NCBI RefSeq assembly: GCF_009933135.1
Contig: NZ_MAEH01000015.1
Coordinates: 118,468 to 182,467 of the forward strand
Direction of reading: 5' to 3'
Origin: Candidatus Enterococcus leclercqii
GTDB taxonomy: Bacteria; Bacillota; Bacilli; Lactobacillales; Enterococcaceae
Length of the DNA: 64,000 nucleotides
Of this stretch, positions 45,850 through 54,893 are shown in pieces. Under the pieces are notes generated by a model. The model was not told the origin of the DNA. It did not search any database and saw nothing but the letters and a program-made list of their open reading frames with translations. The position numbers and the translations under genes are program-made. How positions within the stretch are numbered: the stretch's first letter is position 1; each line of letters starts with the position of its first letter.

Positions 45850-45925
45850 ATAGTTAGTTTATTTGTTGACAAACAAAATAAACGGATTATAATTTACTTC
45901 GTTGACAACAAACAAAACTAACTAA
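45850..45925 (+). promoter_or_regulatory. promoter and operator of the MarR-ABC operon
   Basis: TTGACA (45866-45871) and TATAAT (45888-45893) are 16 bases apart. GTTTATTTGTT overlaps the -35 and faces AACAAAATAAAC in the spacer, a nearly perfect inverted repeat. A second, wider pair, TAGTTAGTTT before and AAAACTAACTA after, brackets the whole promoter. These are likely MarR sites giving autorepression; binding is inferred. Confidence 0.75.
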
Positions 45926-45946
45926 TTACCCAACAGGAGGGCTATC

Positions 45947-46744
45947 ATGAATAAGAACACGATTTTGGAGAATTTACTGCAAGTTGCACAACAGCCATTT
46001 TTGCGCTTTGCCTATGATGTGGAAGAAAAGACCGACAATGCCTTTGAAACTTTGAACATCTTGGCAACTGAAGAAAATGTCACTGCCGGACGTTTGGCAG
46101 AGGTTTTAGATATCAAACCTTCCAGCGTCACCCAGATTATCAAAAAGCTGGTGGAAGCCGGTACCGCTGTCCGGGAAAAATCCCCTACCGATTCGCGAGT
46201 AACATTGGTAAAAATCACCGACAAAGGCCGCGAAAGTCTGCAAGAACACGGTGCCATCGCTACTACTTTGCGAGACGTCTTGTTCGCCGAGTTCAGCGAA
46301 ACCGAACTGACCGAATTAAACACTTATCTGAAACGCATGAACGACAATCTTAACAGCCCTGCCTTCCAAGAAAAATTGGTTGAAGTCTTTGGAGATGACG
46401 AACGTTGGGATCGCTTCAACACTATGAGTGCTCACTTTGGACGTGCCCGAGAACAGTTGATCAATCGAAGCGGCTTCAACGGCTTTGGTGGGTTTGGTGG
46501 GTTTGGCGGCGGACGCCCGGGATTTGATGGTGGCCGACCAGGATTTGGTGGCGGTCACGGTGAACGTAACGGCGGTAGATTCGATCGCAATCATAGTTTT
46601 GGTGGTGGCCCGGACGGTCATGATGGCCGTCGTGGATTTGGCGGTTTTGGGGGCCGGTCCGGGTTTGGACCTGATGACATGAGCCCAGACGATCTTGACG
46701 GTCATTTCGATGAATTTGACGATAACAAAGGAGGACGCAACTGA
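45947..46744 (+). CDS. MarR-family regulator with Phe-Gly/Arg-Gly-rich tail
   Basis: Regulator of 265 aa. Residues 1-150 are a MarR winged helix (VTAGRLAEVLDIKPSSVTQIIKK, then TDSRVTLVKITDKGRESL). From residue 176 to the end lies a low-complexity tail of GFGGFGG, GGRPGF and GGHGERNGGRFD units ending in Asp-rich MSPDDLDGHFDEFDD. Normal MarR proteins are about 140-160 aa, so the tail is unusual. AGGAGGG precedes the ATG. The stop overlaps the next gene by one base (TGATG). It probably represses the ABC exporter in response to a drug. Confidence 0.85.
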   Translation: MNKNTILENLLQVAQQPFLRFAYDVEEKTDNAFETLNILATEENVTAGRLAEVLDIKPSSVTQIIKKLVEAGTAVREKSPTDSRVTLVKITDKGRESLQEHGAIATTLRDVLFAEFSETELTELNTYLKRMNDNLNSPAFQEKLVEVFGDDERWDRFNTMSAHFGRAREQLINRSGFNGFGGFGGFGGGRPGFDGGRPGFGGGHGERNGGRFDRNHSFGGGPDGHDGRRGFGGFGGRSGFGPDDMSPDDLDGHFDEFDDNKGGRN

Positions 46745-48540
46745 TGGCACAAGGTGGAGGCGGTCGTCCCGGCGCAGATAATGTGCGCAGTGACGGAACA
46801 AAATTTTCATTCAAGGAATTCATGGGTCTCATCAAACAGACCCAACCAAAATACAGCCTACTAGGTATTGGCATGGTTTTGTTGGCTGGCTCATCAGCGG
46901 TTCAAGTCTATGTTCCCAAATTGGCGGCAGATTTAGTCAACGACTTTCAAAAAGGAATCGACTACAGCTTGTTAATCAGAGTTGTCGGTCTGTTTATCTT
47001 GTCGGCAGTCGTTTCGGCCATTGGTGGTACTGTGTTGGGAATCTTCGGCGAAAACGTAATCCAAAACATGCGCAAACGTTTATGGACCAAGTTAACCACG
47101 TTGAAAGTCTCTTACTTTGATTCCGTCAAGGCTGGTGAGATGTCCAGTCGTTTGACCAATGACACCTCCCAGGTTAAGCAACTGTTGGCAGTCACTTTCC
47201 CACAAACTGTCGCCAGCATGATTACTGTAGCCGGCACCGTTTATATGATGATCAAAATGGATTGGCGGATGTCATTGGCAATGGTCATTGCCGTTCCGGT
47301 CGTGATTCTATTGATGTTTCCAGTGATGGCATTTGGCTCCAAGGTTAGCCATATCCGACAAGATGCCATGAGCCATTTCAACGGAATTGCCACTGAAACG
47401 CTGTCTGAAATCCGCTTGGTCAAAACTTCCGGCGCTGAAAAACAAGCACAAGTACGGGCCGCTGATGAAGTAGATCGTTTGTATCAAGTAGGTAAAAAAG
47501 AAGCGGTCTTCGATGCTGCAATGCAGCCAATCATGATGATGGTTTTCATGAGTATGGTTTTTGGACTGTTGGCCTACGGTATGCATCGGATTGCAATCGG
47601 CGCGATGTCCATCGGCGTGTTGATGAGTTTTCTTATGTACCTCTTCAATCTCATTGGCGCAATGCCAATCATTGCCACTTTGTTTTCTGAAATCGCCAAA
47701 GCAGCCGGCTCAACTCGCCGGGTTCGCGAACTATTGAATGAAGAACCAGAAGACTTTGTCAGTGGCCAAAAAGTCGATCTCGCTCACCAGACATTGCGGG
47801 TTTCTCATGTAGATTTTGCCTACGAGGATGCACCAACAGACCCTATTCTCACGGATATCTCCTTTGAAGCGAAGCCCAACGAAATCATTGCTTTTGCCGG
47901 ACCCTCTGGTGGTGGAAAATCCACGACTTTCAGCCTGCTGGAACGTTTCTACGAACCCACAGCCGGCACCATCACCTTTGGAGCAACACCAGCGGAGCAA
48001 ATTCAATTGGCGGATTATCGTCGTCAAATTGGCTATGTTTCTCAGGATTCGGCAATCATGGCCGGCACAATTCGCTACAATTTGACTTATGGTTTGGAAA
48101 AAGAGTACACGGATCAAGAACTCTGGCAAGTGTTGGACCTCGCTTATGCACAGCAGTTTGTTGAAGCAATGCCTAAAGGTCTCGATACTGAAGTTGGCGA
48201 ACGGGGCGCCAAAATCTCCGGCGGTCAACGACAACGACTGGCGATTGCGCGGGCCTTTCTGCGAGATCCAAAAGTGCTGATGTTGGACGAAGCTACCGCC
48301 AGCCTTGATTCCGAGTCCGAAGCCAAAGTCCAACAAGCCCTCAGCAACTTGATGAAAGGCCGAACTACTTTGGTTATTGCCCACCGCTTGGCGACAATTG
48401 TTGATTCTGACAAGATTTACTTTATCGAAAAAGGCCACATTACAGGCTCCGGCAAACACGATCAGCTGGTGCAAAGCCACGAGACCTACGCAAGATACGT
48501 GGCCGAACAATTTAAGATTGAGCCTGCGCTAACTGCCTGA
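46744..48540 (+). CDS. BmrA/LmrA-type ABC multidrug exporter
   Basis: Half-transporter of 598 aa, fused membrane and ATPase domains, acting as a homodimer. Membrane segments are at about residues 35-300. The nucleotide-binding domain has Walker A GPSGGGKST, the Q-loop VSQDSAIMAG, the signature ISGGQRQRLAIARA, Walker B VLMLDEATASLD and the switch His in VIAHRLAT. Its start overlaps the stop of the marR gene. The N-terminal MAQGGGGRPG is Gly-rich, like the tail of the regulator. It probably exports a drug or peptide under MarR control; substrate unknown. Confidence 0.93.
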   Translation: MAQGGGGRPGADNVRSDGTKFSFKEFMGLIKQTQPKYSLLGIGMVLLAGSSAVQVYVPKLAADLVNDFQKGIDYSLLIRVVGLFILSAVVSAIGGTVLGIFGENVIQNMRKRLWTKLTTLKVSYFDSVKAGEMSSRLTNDTSQVKQLLAVTFPQTVASMITVAGTVYMMIKMDWRMSLAMVIAVPVVILLMFPVMAFGSKVSHIRQDAMSHFNGIATETLSEIRLVKTSGAEKQAQVRAADEVDRLYQVGKKEAVFDAAMQPIMMMVFMSMVFGLLAYGMHRIAIGAMSIGVLMSFLMYLFNLIGAMPIIATLFSEIAKAAGSTRRVRELLNEEPEDFVSGQKVDLAHQTLRVSHVDFAYEDAPTDPILTDISFEAKPNEIIAFAGPSGGGKSTTFSLLERFYEPTAGTITFGATPAEQIQLADYRRQIGYVSQDSAIMAGTIRYNLTYGLEKEYTDQELWQVLDLAYAQQFVEAMPKGLDTEVGERGAKISGGQRQRLAIARAFLRDPKVLMLDEATASLDSESEAKVQQALSNLMKGRTTLVIAHRLATIVDSDKIYFIEKGHITGSGKHDQLVQSHETYARYVAEQFKIEPALTA

Positions 48541-48567
48541 CTTCAGCTGGCAGTCGTGGGCTAGAAT

Positions 48568-48604
48568 AAAGTGGCGCCACTTCTACCAGGGGGCGCCACT
48601 TTTT
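48568..48604 (+). terminator. terminator of the MarR-ABC operon
   Basis: AAGTGGCGCC pairs with GGCGCCACTT over a short loop and is followed by TTTTTAG. Confidence 0.9.
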
Positions 48605-48647
48605 AGTTTGATCACAAAGAATTCATTGCGCCTAAACACTACGAAAA

Positions 48648-48694
48648 CAACCGCCAGCAGTCGTCTATTTCATCGGCTGTTGGCGGTTGTCTAT
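48648..48694 (-). terminator. terminator of the HAAS-domain gene
   Basis: On the minus strand GACAACCGCCAACAGCC pairs with a matching GACTGCTGGCGGTTGTTTTC. It lies 19 bases after the stop codon. Confidence 0.7.
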
Positions 48695-48712
48695 TTTTTG
48701 CTTATCTCCGGA

Positions 48713-49906
48713 TCACTCTTTAATTCGAAAGAGACTTTTGATAGCCGCGAATACGGGACCGGCGATCATGAAAATCACCCAGCTCCACGCCCAGTTGCCG
48801 GTATGAAAGGACCACCAGAAGTAAAATACCATCACCAACGGCCAGTACACCTTTTCAATTGCTTCAAATACTGGACTGATTTCTTCGCCACGTTGCCGGC
48901 GGGCATTGGGACCAGGGGCATCTTCGTCAGAGATAAAGATTACTTGGTCGGCAAATTTTTTATAGTAGGAGTAGACAATGCTGCCATAGATAATCAAAAA
49001 TGATCCCAGGCCTACGATTCCCAGAAATAACGCCACACCGAAGGCTTCATTGTAGCCATAAGAACCAAAATAAAACAGCGGCACAAAAGCAAAAATACAG
49101 GTCATGATCCCCAACACTAATGAAAAGCGGAAACTTTTACTATATTGTGCAGTGTGATGGTTAGCAGCATCGTGAACCTCTTTTGCAATTGGGCGATCAT
49201 CGAGACGTTTGGCGGCGTCGCTATAGCTCATGCCACCGGTAATAAAGAGACCAACAGCAATTGCCGCAAAAATGAACATCCCCGACAAACCGAGAAAGTC
49301 TGCCCCACGACTGCCAAAGAAGATAACTGTGGCCACTCCCAAAATTGCAATCAAGACGCCGCCTGAGATTTTGAGGGCAAATCGGCGGATCAATTGCCAA
49401 AATGTTTCAGCTTCCTCTAGCTCAATCGCTGGTCCTGTCGGAGTATAGGCCTCGCCGCTACTCAGATTGGCGCGATCTTGTCGATGACTATGGTGGTGAT
49501 GGTGACGCGCACTCTGAGTATGATGAGAGTCCTGGCTATGGTCTGTCTGCTCATTTCCATTGAAAGTCTTGTCTTTAGGCCAAGCATCCGCGGTGGCGTT
49601 ACTCCCAAAGTCATCATCGAAGGCAGCTGACTCGCTTACAGACTTTCTAGAGGTATCACTTTCCTTGTCCTGTTGCAGGTTCACTGATTCACTAGACTCC
49701 AACTCCAGTTCTTCTTTCAATTCATCAATGGAACCAAATTCCGAAATTACGGCGCCAATCGCTTCATGTTCGCTTTTTCCTTCTTCAATCAATGCATGGT
49801 AATGGTCTTCCATCGCCGCCAAGAGGTCCGCCTTCGCCTGCTGGCTCTGAGGGGTCTTGGGTAGCGTCAAGAACAACGTCTCCAGATAATTTGTGATAGT
49901 TTCCAT
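48713..49906 (-). CDS. HAAS-domain membrane protein with His-rich linker
   Basis: Protein of 397 aa. The N-terminus (METITNYLETLFLTLP, DLLAAMEDHYHALIEEGKSE and AIGAVISEFGSIDELKEE) is a HAAS domain, found in PadR-controlled membrane proteins. A linker follows with a His-rich stretch (ARHHHHHSHRQ), then about five or six hydrophobic segments including IFAAIAVGLFITGGMSYSDA. The PadR gene is 34 bases upstream on the same strand, so the two form an operon. The linker might bind metal; function of the family is unclear. Single terminator after the gene. Confidence 0.8.
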   Translation of the reverse strand: METITNYLETLFLTLPKTPQSQQAKADLLAAMEDHYHALIEEGKSEHEAIGAVISEFGSIDELKEELELESSESVNLQQDKESDTSRKSVSESAAFDDDFGSNATADAWPKDKTFNGNEQTDHSQDSHHTQSARHHHHHSHRQDRANLSSGEAYTPTGPAIELEEAETFWQLIRRFALKISGGVLIAILGVATVIFFGSRGADFLGLSGMFIFAAIAVGLFITGGMSYSDAAKRLDDRPIAKEVHDAANHHTAQYSKSFRFSLVLGIMTCIFAFVPLFYFGSYGYNEAFGVALFLGIVGLGSFLIIYGSIVYSYYKKFADQVIFISDEDAPGPNARRQRGEEISPVFEAIEKVYWPLVMVFYFWWSFHTGNWAWSWVIFMIAGPVFAAIKSLFRIKE

Positions 49907-49940
49907 TTTCAGCCAACCCTTTCTATCAAGCTATCCTGCT

Positions 49941-50351
49941 TCAACCTAATTCGTCGGTTGTCGGCAAGAGTCCTGCTTCTGTCATTTTTTCCGTATTTGC
50001 TCTGGCGTTAGCGGCTTTCTCTGGGGGGATTGTCGATAAAAAACGATCTACCACCTGCTTAGTCAGCTGCCACTCCTCAATTTTTCCCTGTAAAAACTCG
50101 CGACCGGAGCTGGTAATTCGGTAATAGGTGCGCTTTTTCCCGTGAGTCACTTCACCAGGATATGCCTCGATAAAGCCCTGCTTACCCAGTCGTGTAAAGG
50201 CCGAATACAAAGTGGTTTCTTTAATTACGTAACCTTCATCGGTCCGGCTTTTGATTTCCCTGGAAATTTCATAGCCATAAGAATCGCCTTCTGCCAAAAG
50301 CGTTAGGATAATTGCATCATTGTACCCCCGGATGCCATCACTGGAAATCAT
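49941..50351 (-). CDS. PadR-family transcriptional regulator
   Basis: Regulator of 136 aa with the PadR winged helix: ILTLLAEGDSYGYEISREIKSR, TTLYSAFTRLGKQGFIEAY and GKKRTYYRITSSGREFL. AAGGAGG precedes the ATG at 50351. The stop lies 34 bases before the HAAS-domain gene, which it most likely controls. It probably also represses its own operon, though I see no clear palindrome upstream. Confidence 0.9.
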   Translation of the reverse strand: MISSDGIRGYNDAIILTLLAEGDSYGYEISREIKSRTDEGYVIKETTLYSAFTRLGKQGFIEAYPGEVTHGKKRTYYRITSSGREFLQGKIEEWQLTKQVVDRFLSTIPPEKAANARANTEKMTEAGLLPTTDELG

Positions 50352-50626
50352 CGCCTCGCCTCCTTTTAGGTCAACCCTTGGTATCTTTTCGGATGGAGTC
50401 TTCTCTTTTTGCAGTCACCTCAATCAGTCGACTGCCAGTATCAAACTCTCTTACGGTCTTTGCTGTAATTACTAGGCTTTTCAAAAGTACTCCATCTGTC
50501 AAAGTAATCATAGCATGTTTACTACGACAGGTGAAGTAAATAAGCCGATTTTTTTAGCTCTTTACGAAAAATCAGTCTTTAGTCTTAGAACCTACCTGCA
50601 TCTTTTTTCTTCTATAAAAAATCTAC

Positions 50627-50655
50627 TTGTCCCCCCACGGATTCTCTGGTATCAT
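50627..50655 (+). promoter_or_regulatory. promoter of luxS
   Basis: TTGTCC and TATCAT are 17 bases apart, 75 bases before the luxS start. The bases from 50352 to 50626 hold no supported gene. Confidence 0.6.
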
Positions 50656-50729
50656 TGCCCCAACTTGAATCGACGACAGCTCTTACTCTTAGGGCAGTGG
50701 ATTATCAATCATGATTTGGAGGAATCTCG

Positions 50730-51191
50730 ATGGCACGAGTAGAAAGTTTTGAATTGGATCACAACCTGGTGAAGGCCCCGTACGTACGACTGGCGGGATC
50801 AGAAGACCATAACGGTGCACATATCGAAAAATACGACCTGCGTTTTTTACAACCAAATGAAGCGGCTTTGCCAACTGCAGCTCTGCACACTTTGGAACAC
50901 TTGTTGGCAGTCAATCTACGAGATCATCTAGAAGGCGTCATTGACTTGTCGCCGATGGGCTGTCGCACCGGCTACTATTTGATTTTATGGGGCGAACATT
51001 CCACCACAGAAGTCCGGGATGCCCTGAAAACCGTGTTGGAAAATCATGTAGTTGCTGCCGATTTTGTTCCGGCAGTTTCTGCTAAAGAATGCGGCAACTA
51101 TCGGGATCACTCCCTCTTTTCCGCACAGGAGTATGCCAAACAAGTGCTCGCTCAAGGTATCTCTAGTGATCCTTTTGAACGAAAACTCTGA
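50730..51191 (+). CDS. luxS: S-ribosylhomocysteine lyase
   Basis: Enzyme of 153 aa that cleaves S-ribosylhomocysteine to homocysteine and the AI-2 precursor DPD, in the activated methyl cycle. The metal-binding motif HTLEHLLA gives His and the catalytic Glu; the third ligand and catalytic Cys are in [11 protein letters not shown] and [14 protein letters not shown] precedes the ATG. Length matches the family. It is monocistronic, ending at a terminator. Confidence 0.95.
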   Translation: MARVESFELDHNLVKAPYVRLAGSEDHNGAHIEKYDLRFLQPNEAALPTAALHTLEHLLAVNLRDHLEGVIDLSPMGCRTGYYLILWGEHSTTEVRDALKTVLENHVVAADFVPAVSAKECGNYRDHSLFSAQEYAKQVLAQGISSDPFERKL

Positions 51192-51250
51192 GTTTGGCTG
51201 ATAGCTTTTTTTACAGATTTGACGGCTACACAACTTCAGAAGGCTCCAGA

Positions 51251-51290
51251 CAACCGGCGACTGCGATTTTTTGCGGTTACCGGTTGTTTT
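51251..51290 (+). terminator. terminator of luxS
   Basis: ACAACCGGCGACTGCG and TGCGGTTACCGGTTGTTTT form a stem with a T-rich tail. It lies about 60 bases after the stop. Confidence 0.7.
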
Positions 51291-51465
51291 AGTATCGATA
51301 CGAACCTGTCCCTCACGTTTACAGTAACCTTTCTAAGAAGTAAAACCCGCCACCACAGCCACGAACAAAAGCAAGTTAATTGCCGCAAAACATCTCGGAT
51401 GATAGACTGGATTTAGGGCAATTCAAATTCCGCCCAGTACCACAAATCAAAGGAGGTCTTCACAC

Positions 51466-51666
51466 ATGGTGGACAAAGACGAAGTCAAGGGCAAAGCAAC
51501 TGAAGTCAAAGGCAAGGTTACCGGGGATGACTCTGAAGAATTGAAGGGTAAGATCCAACAAGAATTCGGCAAACTCAAAGACAAAGCGAAAGATGCCGCT
51601 GATGATGTTGCTGCTAAAGCCAATGAACTCATCGACGATATCAAAGGCAAAGACGATAAAAAATAA
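51466..51666 (+). CDS. CsbD-family stress protein
   Basis: Highly charged protein of 66 aa with KGKATEVKGKVTGDD and EELKGKIQQEFGKLKDKA, the Lys/Gly-rich repeated pattern of CsbD proteins. AAAGGAGG precedes the ATG. CsbD is general stress-induced in Bacillus; its biochemical role is unknown. A terminator follows. Confidence 0.85.
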   Translation: MVDKDEVKGKATEVKGKVTGDDSEELKGKIQQEFGKLKDKAKDAADDVAAKANELIDDIKGKDDKK

Positions 51667-51678
51667 GTTCAAAATATG

Positions 51679-51718
51679 TAAGCGACTATTTCGGATTTCC
51701 TAGTAGTCGCTTTTTTTA
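51679..51718 (+). terminator. terminator of the csbD-like gene
   Basis: AAGCGACTA and TAGTCGCTT pair across a loop and are followed by TTTTTATT. Confidence 0.8.
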
Positions 51719-51805
51719 TTAATGTAGCCTAGATGATAGCCTCTATTTTACAGCTGTGGCACAGATGTGCTATCATCTTCCCAAACTAGAAATGAGGTGG
51801 CAGTT

Positions 51806-52114
51806 ATGCCGTTTATTGCGCTTCTTTTGGATCTCTTGGCCGCCGGAAGTTATTTTGTGCAGCTGTATTTTTTTCCTAATAAGGGCTTGGAACTGATTGG
51901 CGTCCTCATCCAGTCAGCCTTGACCATTGGCTTATTGTGGCTGATGTTTCGCTATCGCGGACCGCGACACAGTAATTTTCAGCCAGAAGGTTACTCTTAC
52001 TTCACCATTCGCTATGGAATCATCGTTTTATCTTTTATTCTAAATGGTATCCTTTTATTCTTGTACGGACTTAATCTTTTCGGCGGTAACGACCTAATTT
52101 TTTCAGCTTTCTGA
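51806..52114 (+). CDS. small membrane protein, unknown
   Basis: Membrane protein of 102 aa starting MPFIALLLDLLAAGSYFV at 51806, with GAGGTGG 6 bases upstream. Three hydrophobic segments are seen: FIALLLDLLAAGSYFVQLYF, LIQSALTIGLLWLMF and YGIIVLSFILNGILLFLYGL. No family recognised. A strong bidirectional terminator follows. Confidence 0.55.
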   Translation: MPFIALLLDLLAAGSYFVQLYFFPNKGLELIGVLIQSALTIGLLWLMFRYRGPRHSNFQPEGYSYFTIRYGIIVLSFILNGILLFLYGLNLFGGNDLIFSAF

Positions 52115-52155
52115 GGAAGTCGTCATTACCTATGCATCGTAGTTAGCTTGGAAAA

Positions 52156-52208
52156 ACAAAAAAACACGGTAGAAACGGATACATACCAGTTTCTACCGTG
52201 TTTTTTTA
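52156..52208. terminator. bidirectional terminator
   Basis: AAAAACACGGTAGAAAC and GTTTCTACCGTGTTTTTTT form an exact inverted repeat between convergent small membrane protein genes. Confidence 0.9.
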
Positions 52209-52235
52209 TCATTTTGATGTCAATGCTCTCATTTG

Positions 52236-52484
52236 TTAAGGAAGATTGATTCCAAATACTGAGATAAAGATCATCCCATAGAACAAAACAATAATTAGAA
52301 CGAGACCACCGGAAAGGCAAGCTGTACCAGCCAAAATATCAGTATGCAGACGCTTAAAACCTCGCACCAAAAGTGCTCCACTCAAAAAAAGCAGCGCTAG
52401 CATCAACATCAACGCAAGTTTGCTTTCCATCAGGATCCGCGCGTACTCCGGTCGCCCCAAAAGCTTGATCAAAAAACCTTCCAT
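52236..52484 (-). CDS. small membrane protein, unknown
   Basis: Protein of 82 aa starting MEGFLIKLLGRPEYARILM at 52484, with AGAAGAG just upstream as a weak ribosome site. It has two hydrophobic segments (LALMLMLALLFLSGALLV and AGTACLSGGLVLIIVLFYGM). No family recognised. Confidence 0.5.
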   Translation of the reverse strand: MEGFLIKLLGRPEYARILMESKLALMLMLALLFLSGALLVRGFKRLHTDILAGTACLSGGLVLIIVLFYGMIFISVFGINLP

Positions 52485-52700
52485 CTCTTCTGCCTACTCC
52501 CTTTTCACTATCTCTCATTTTATTATAATTATTCTATCATAAAACGTAAAATAGTGAAAGAAATCGTAAACATCTCTTATAACTTTCTGATGAAATCTTT
52601 AATAACCAACGTATCCGATACTCTTAAGGACCGTCTTTTTGCGAAGAATCCTTCTAAGAAAGCAATAATTTCCGAACCTTTTTCCTTACCCCTACACCAA

Positions 52701-53192
52701 CTATTTTTCAAATAGCCGCATCGCTTGTTCAGCCATACGACGGCCGTATATCCAAAACAGTTCGTCGGCAGCGTGGATGTCTTCGGAAAGTGCCACCGGT
52801 CCCAGATGGATTACCGGCTCTCCCAGGGAATCTCCGCCGGAATAGACCATCATGCCTGCTACCAACAGATGATGCAAGATTGACTGGATACCAATGTCCC
52901 CGCCACCATGAGGGAAATGGGCCGTTGCAAAAGCACCTCCAAGCTTCCCTGATAACTGATAGGTGTGACCAGCAGTTTCTAGCCAACATTTCACGACTCC
53001 TGCCAGATCTGCCATATAAGTAGGAGATCCCAGAATTACACAGGAACTGGCGTTGAGCCAATCTTCGTCAAGATTCTCCAGCGAGCTGACTTTAACCTCA
53101 GCGCCCGGCACTTGATGAATCCCTCGCGCCACTTCTTCTGCCATCGCTGCGGTATTACCGGTACGAGAGTAGTACAATACAGTAAATTTCAT
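52701..53192 (-). CDS. flavodoxin-fold protein
   Basis: Protein of 163 aa in the flavodoxin/WrbA-like group. The FMN-phosphate loop is YYSRTGNTAAMAEEVARGI and a second loop is LGSPTYMADLAGVVKCWLE; the third, FATAHFPHGGGDIGIQS, completes the binding site. GGAGG lies upstream of the ATG at 53192. These proteins reduce quinones or act as electron carriers. It is monocistronic, so the partner is unknown. Confidence 0.85.
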   Translation of the reverse strand: MKFTVLYYSRTGNTAAMAEEVARGIHQVPGAEVKVSSLENLDEDWLNASSCVILGSPTYMADLAGVVKCWLETAGHTYQLSGKLGGAFATAHFPHGGGDIGIQSILHHLLVAGMMVYSGGDSLGEPVIHLGPVALSEDIHAADELFWIYGRRMAEQAMRLFEK

Positions 53193-53397
53193 ATGACTGC
53201 CTCCATTTTGTTCTATAAAATAAAACGTTTTCTCACTTCGAGTCTATCACTCTGCTTATAGAAAGCAAGAGTCGCTGGTTTTTCAACTGATCGCACCGAA
53301 CACGTCAGCCCGATAATCCTTGTGATACAGGTACCTGATGCTTTGAAAAATGCTGACCGAACACTATTTCTTAGTACAGCTAAAACCAAATTCTTTC

Positions 53398-53958
53398 TCA
53401 TCTATACAACAAAAAGCCAACAAAGCCAGCAGCCACCATTACCCAAATCGGATTGATCTTTGTCTTGCGTAGAATCACTAAGCTACTCCCAAATAGTCCC
53501 ACAGCTAGCCAATCGATTTGAGTCCACCAGCTGTGCCAATGTATTGTAGTCCCTGAACCAAAGAAGGTCAGCAAGATAATCGTGAAGCCAGCGGACATGA
53601 TTAGTCCTACAGAAGAAGCCTTTAAGCCATTCAAAATGGCAAAAACCGCCTTAGATTCCTGATACCTTTTAAAAAAGGCCAGTAAGGTCAAAGAAATCAA
53701 AATACCGCCCAAGACGCAGCCTACTGTGGCTGCGATAGCTCCGCCGTATCCTTCCAGCTGCATCCCGACAAAAGTCGAGGTATTTACAGCTAGTGGACCC
53801 GGTGTCATCTGAGAGATGGTGATAATGTCAGTGAAGGTCCTTTCCGTTAACCAGCCTTCACGAGTCACGACTTCTGCTTGAATCAAAGGAATGATTGCGT
53901 ACCCACCACCGATACTCAGCAAACCAATCTTAAAAAAGCGTATAAAAAGCATCCCCAT
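53398..53958 (-). CDS. chromate transporter, C-terminal-type half
   Basis: Membrane protein of 186 aa in the short CHR family. I start at the ATG at 53958 (MGMLFIRFFKIGLLSIGGGY), which overlaps the stop of the upstream half by one base, so they are coupled. SIGGGYAIIPLIQ and ISQMTPGPLAVNTSTFVG are the ChrA signatures. Two short halves together equal one long ChrA protein. The family exports chromate, but in chromate-free Lactobacillales the real substrate is unknown. The LysR gene at 54894 is divergent. Confidence 0.85.
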   Translation of the reverse strand: MGMLFIRFFKIGLLSIGGGYAIIPLIQAEVVTREGWLTERTFTDIITISQMTPGPLAVNTSTFVGMQLEGYGGAIAATVGCVLGGILISLTLLAFFKRYQESKAVFAILNGLKASSVGLIMSAGFTIILLTFFGSGTTIHWHSWWTQIDWLAVGLFGSSLVILRKTKINPIWVMVAAGFVGFLLYR

Positions 53959-54524
53959 CAGTTCAGCACCCCACGATCTTTTTTCCACCACAAAGAAGCG
54001 ACACATAGCACACCACTGATTGCTAAAATAGCTACGACATTAATACCGAAAAAGCTGTTGGCAATAAATGCAAAGGGAATTAAACCCAAAAGTAGCGGAT
54101 TTTTTTCTTTGAAAATCAGCTGGCACATATCTATCACAAGATCTACAATCATCGCTGTCACGCAAGCCTGCATCCCTGCTAAAACTGCCATGATAGTCCG
54201 ATTTTGGGCAAATTCTTGGTACCAGCCGGCAATCATGCCCAAAATAATAATGGGAGGCGTAATTCCACAAAGTCCGCTGATCAACGCTCCCGGATAGCCG
54301 GCCGCCTCTTTGCCAGCCAAGACAGCTAAATTGATAGCGATAGCCCCAGGAGAAGACTGAGCAATGGCTGCCATTTCCATCAAGGTATCTTCGTCAAAAA
54401 GCTCTTTTTCTTCTACGTAATATTTACGAATCATAGGTACCACCACATAGCCGCCGCCAAAAGTGAAGGTGGAGATAAACAAATTGACATAGATTAGCCA
54501 CAAATACAATTTCCCTTTTTCCAT
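53958..54524 (-). CDS. chromate transporter, N-terminal-type half
   Basis: Membrane protein of 188 aa starting MEKGKLYLWLIYVNLFIST at 54524 with GGAGGAG upstream. TFTFGGGYVVVPMIRKYYVE and IAQSSPGAIAINLAVLAG match the ChrA motifs GGGxxxxP and SxxPG. It is the first of two coupled half-size genes. The functional unit is likely a heterodimer. Regulation is probably by the divergent LysR protein. Confidence 0.85.
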   Translation of the reverse strand: MEKGKLYLWLIYVNLFISTFTFGGGYVVVPMIRKYYVEEKELFDEDTLMEMAAIAQSSPGAIAINLAVLAGKEAAGYPGALISGLCGITPPIIILGMIAGWYQEFAQNRTIMAVLAGMQACVTAMIVDLVIDMCQLIFKEKNPLLLGLIPFAFIANSFFGINVVAILAISGVLCVASLWWKKDRGVLN

Positions 54525-54649
54525 AACAAACTCCTCCATAATATATAATCTGCGGCACCAAATCGGCCAGATGATAGCGAGCAAAAACTAGCATTATCTA
54601 TATTTCTGTTATGCTCAACTGTTGTTACTCTATCTAGTATAGAAGCTGT

Positions 54650-54706
54650 TTTACCATCTGTGAAATAATAGTATAATGGTCTAAAGATGAATTTTATTCA
54701 TGTCAA
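54650..54706. promoter_or_regulatory. divergent promoter region with LysR-type box
   Basis: On the plus strand TTTACC and TATAAT (54672-54677), 16 bases apart, could start the LysR transcript. At 54688-54700 TGAATTTTATTCA is a perfect T-N11-A palindrome, and TTGACA on the minus strand (54701-54706) sits beside it for the chromate-transporter genes. Binding is inferred. Confidence 0.5.
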
Positions 54707-54893
54707 CTTTTCTAATCAACAAGGTATTCAGGAAACATAGCTCTCTACTCTCGAATCACTAACATATAATACCGGTTCTAAATAGCCTAGTCCCAGCAAA
54801 GGGTAGCTATCACGTCTTTTTCGCCTTGGCAATCTTTATCTTTAAGAGGCCTGCTTGATAAGACGTATAAAAAAATCTGTCAGGAGGCAGCTT

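Noticed and set aside
46316..46810. 164-codon frame opposite the marR tail
   Set aside because: Composition simply mirrors the Gly-rich repeats on the other strand.
47731..48510. 259-codon frame opposite the ABC exporter ATPase domain
   Set aside because: Antisense shadow of the conserved ATPase motifs; Cys/His-rich and unlike any protein family.
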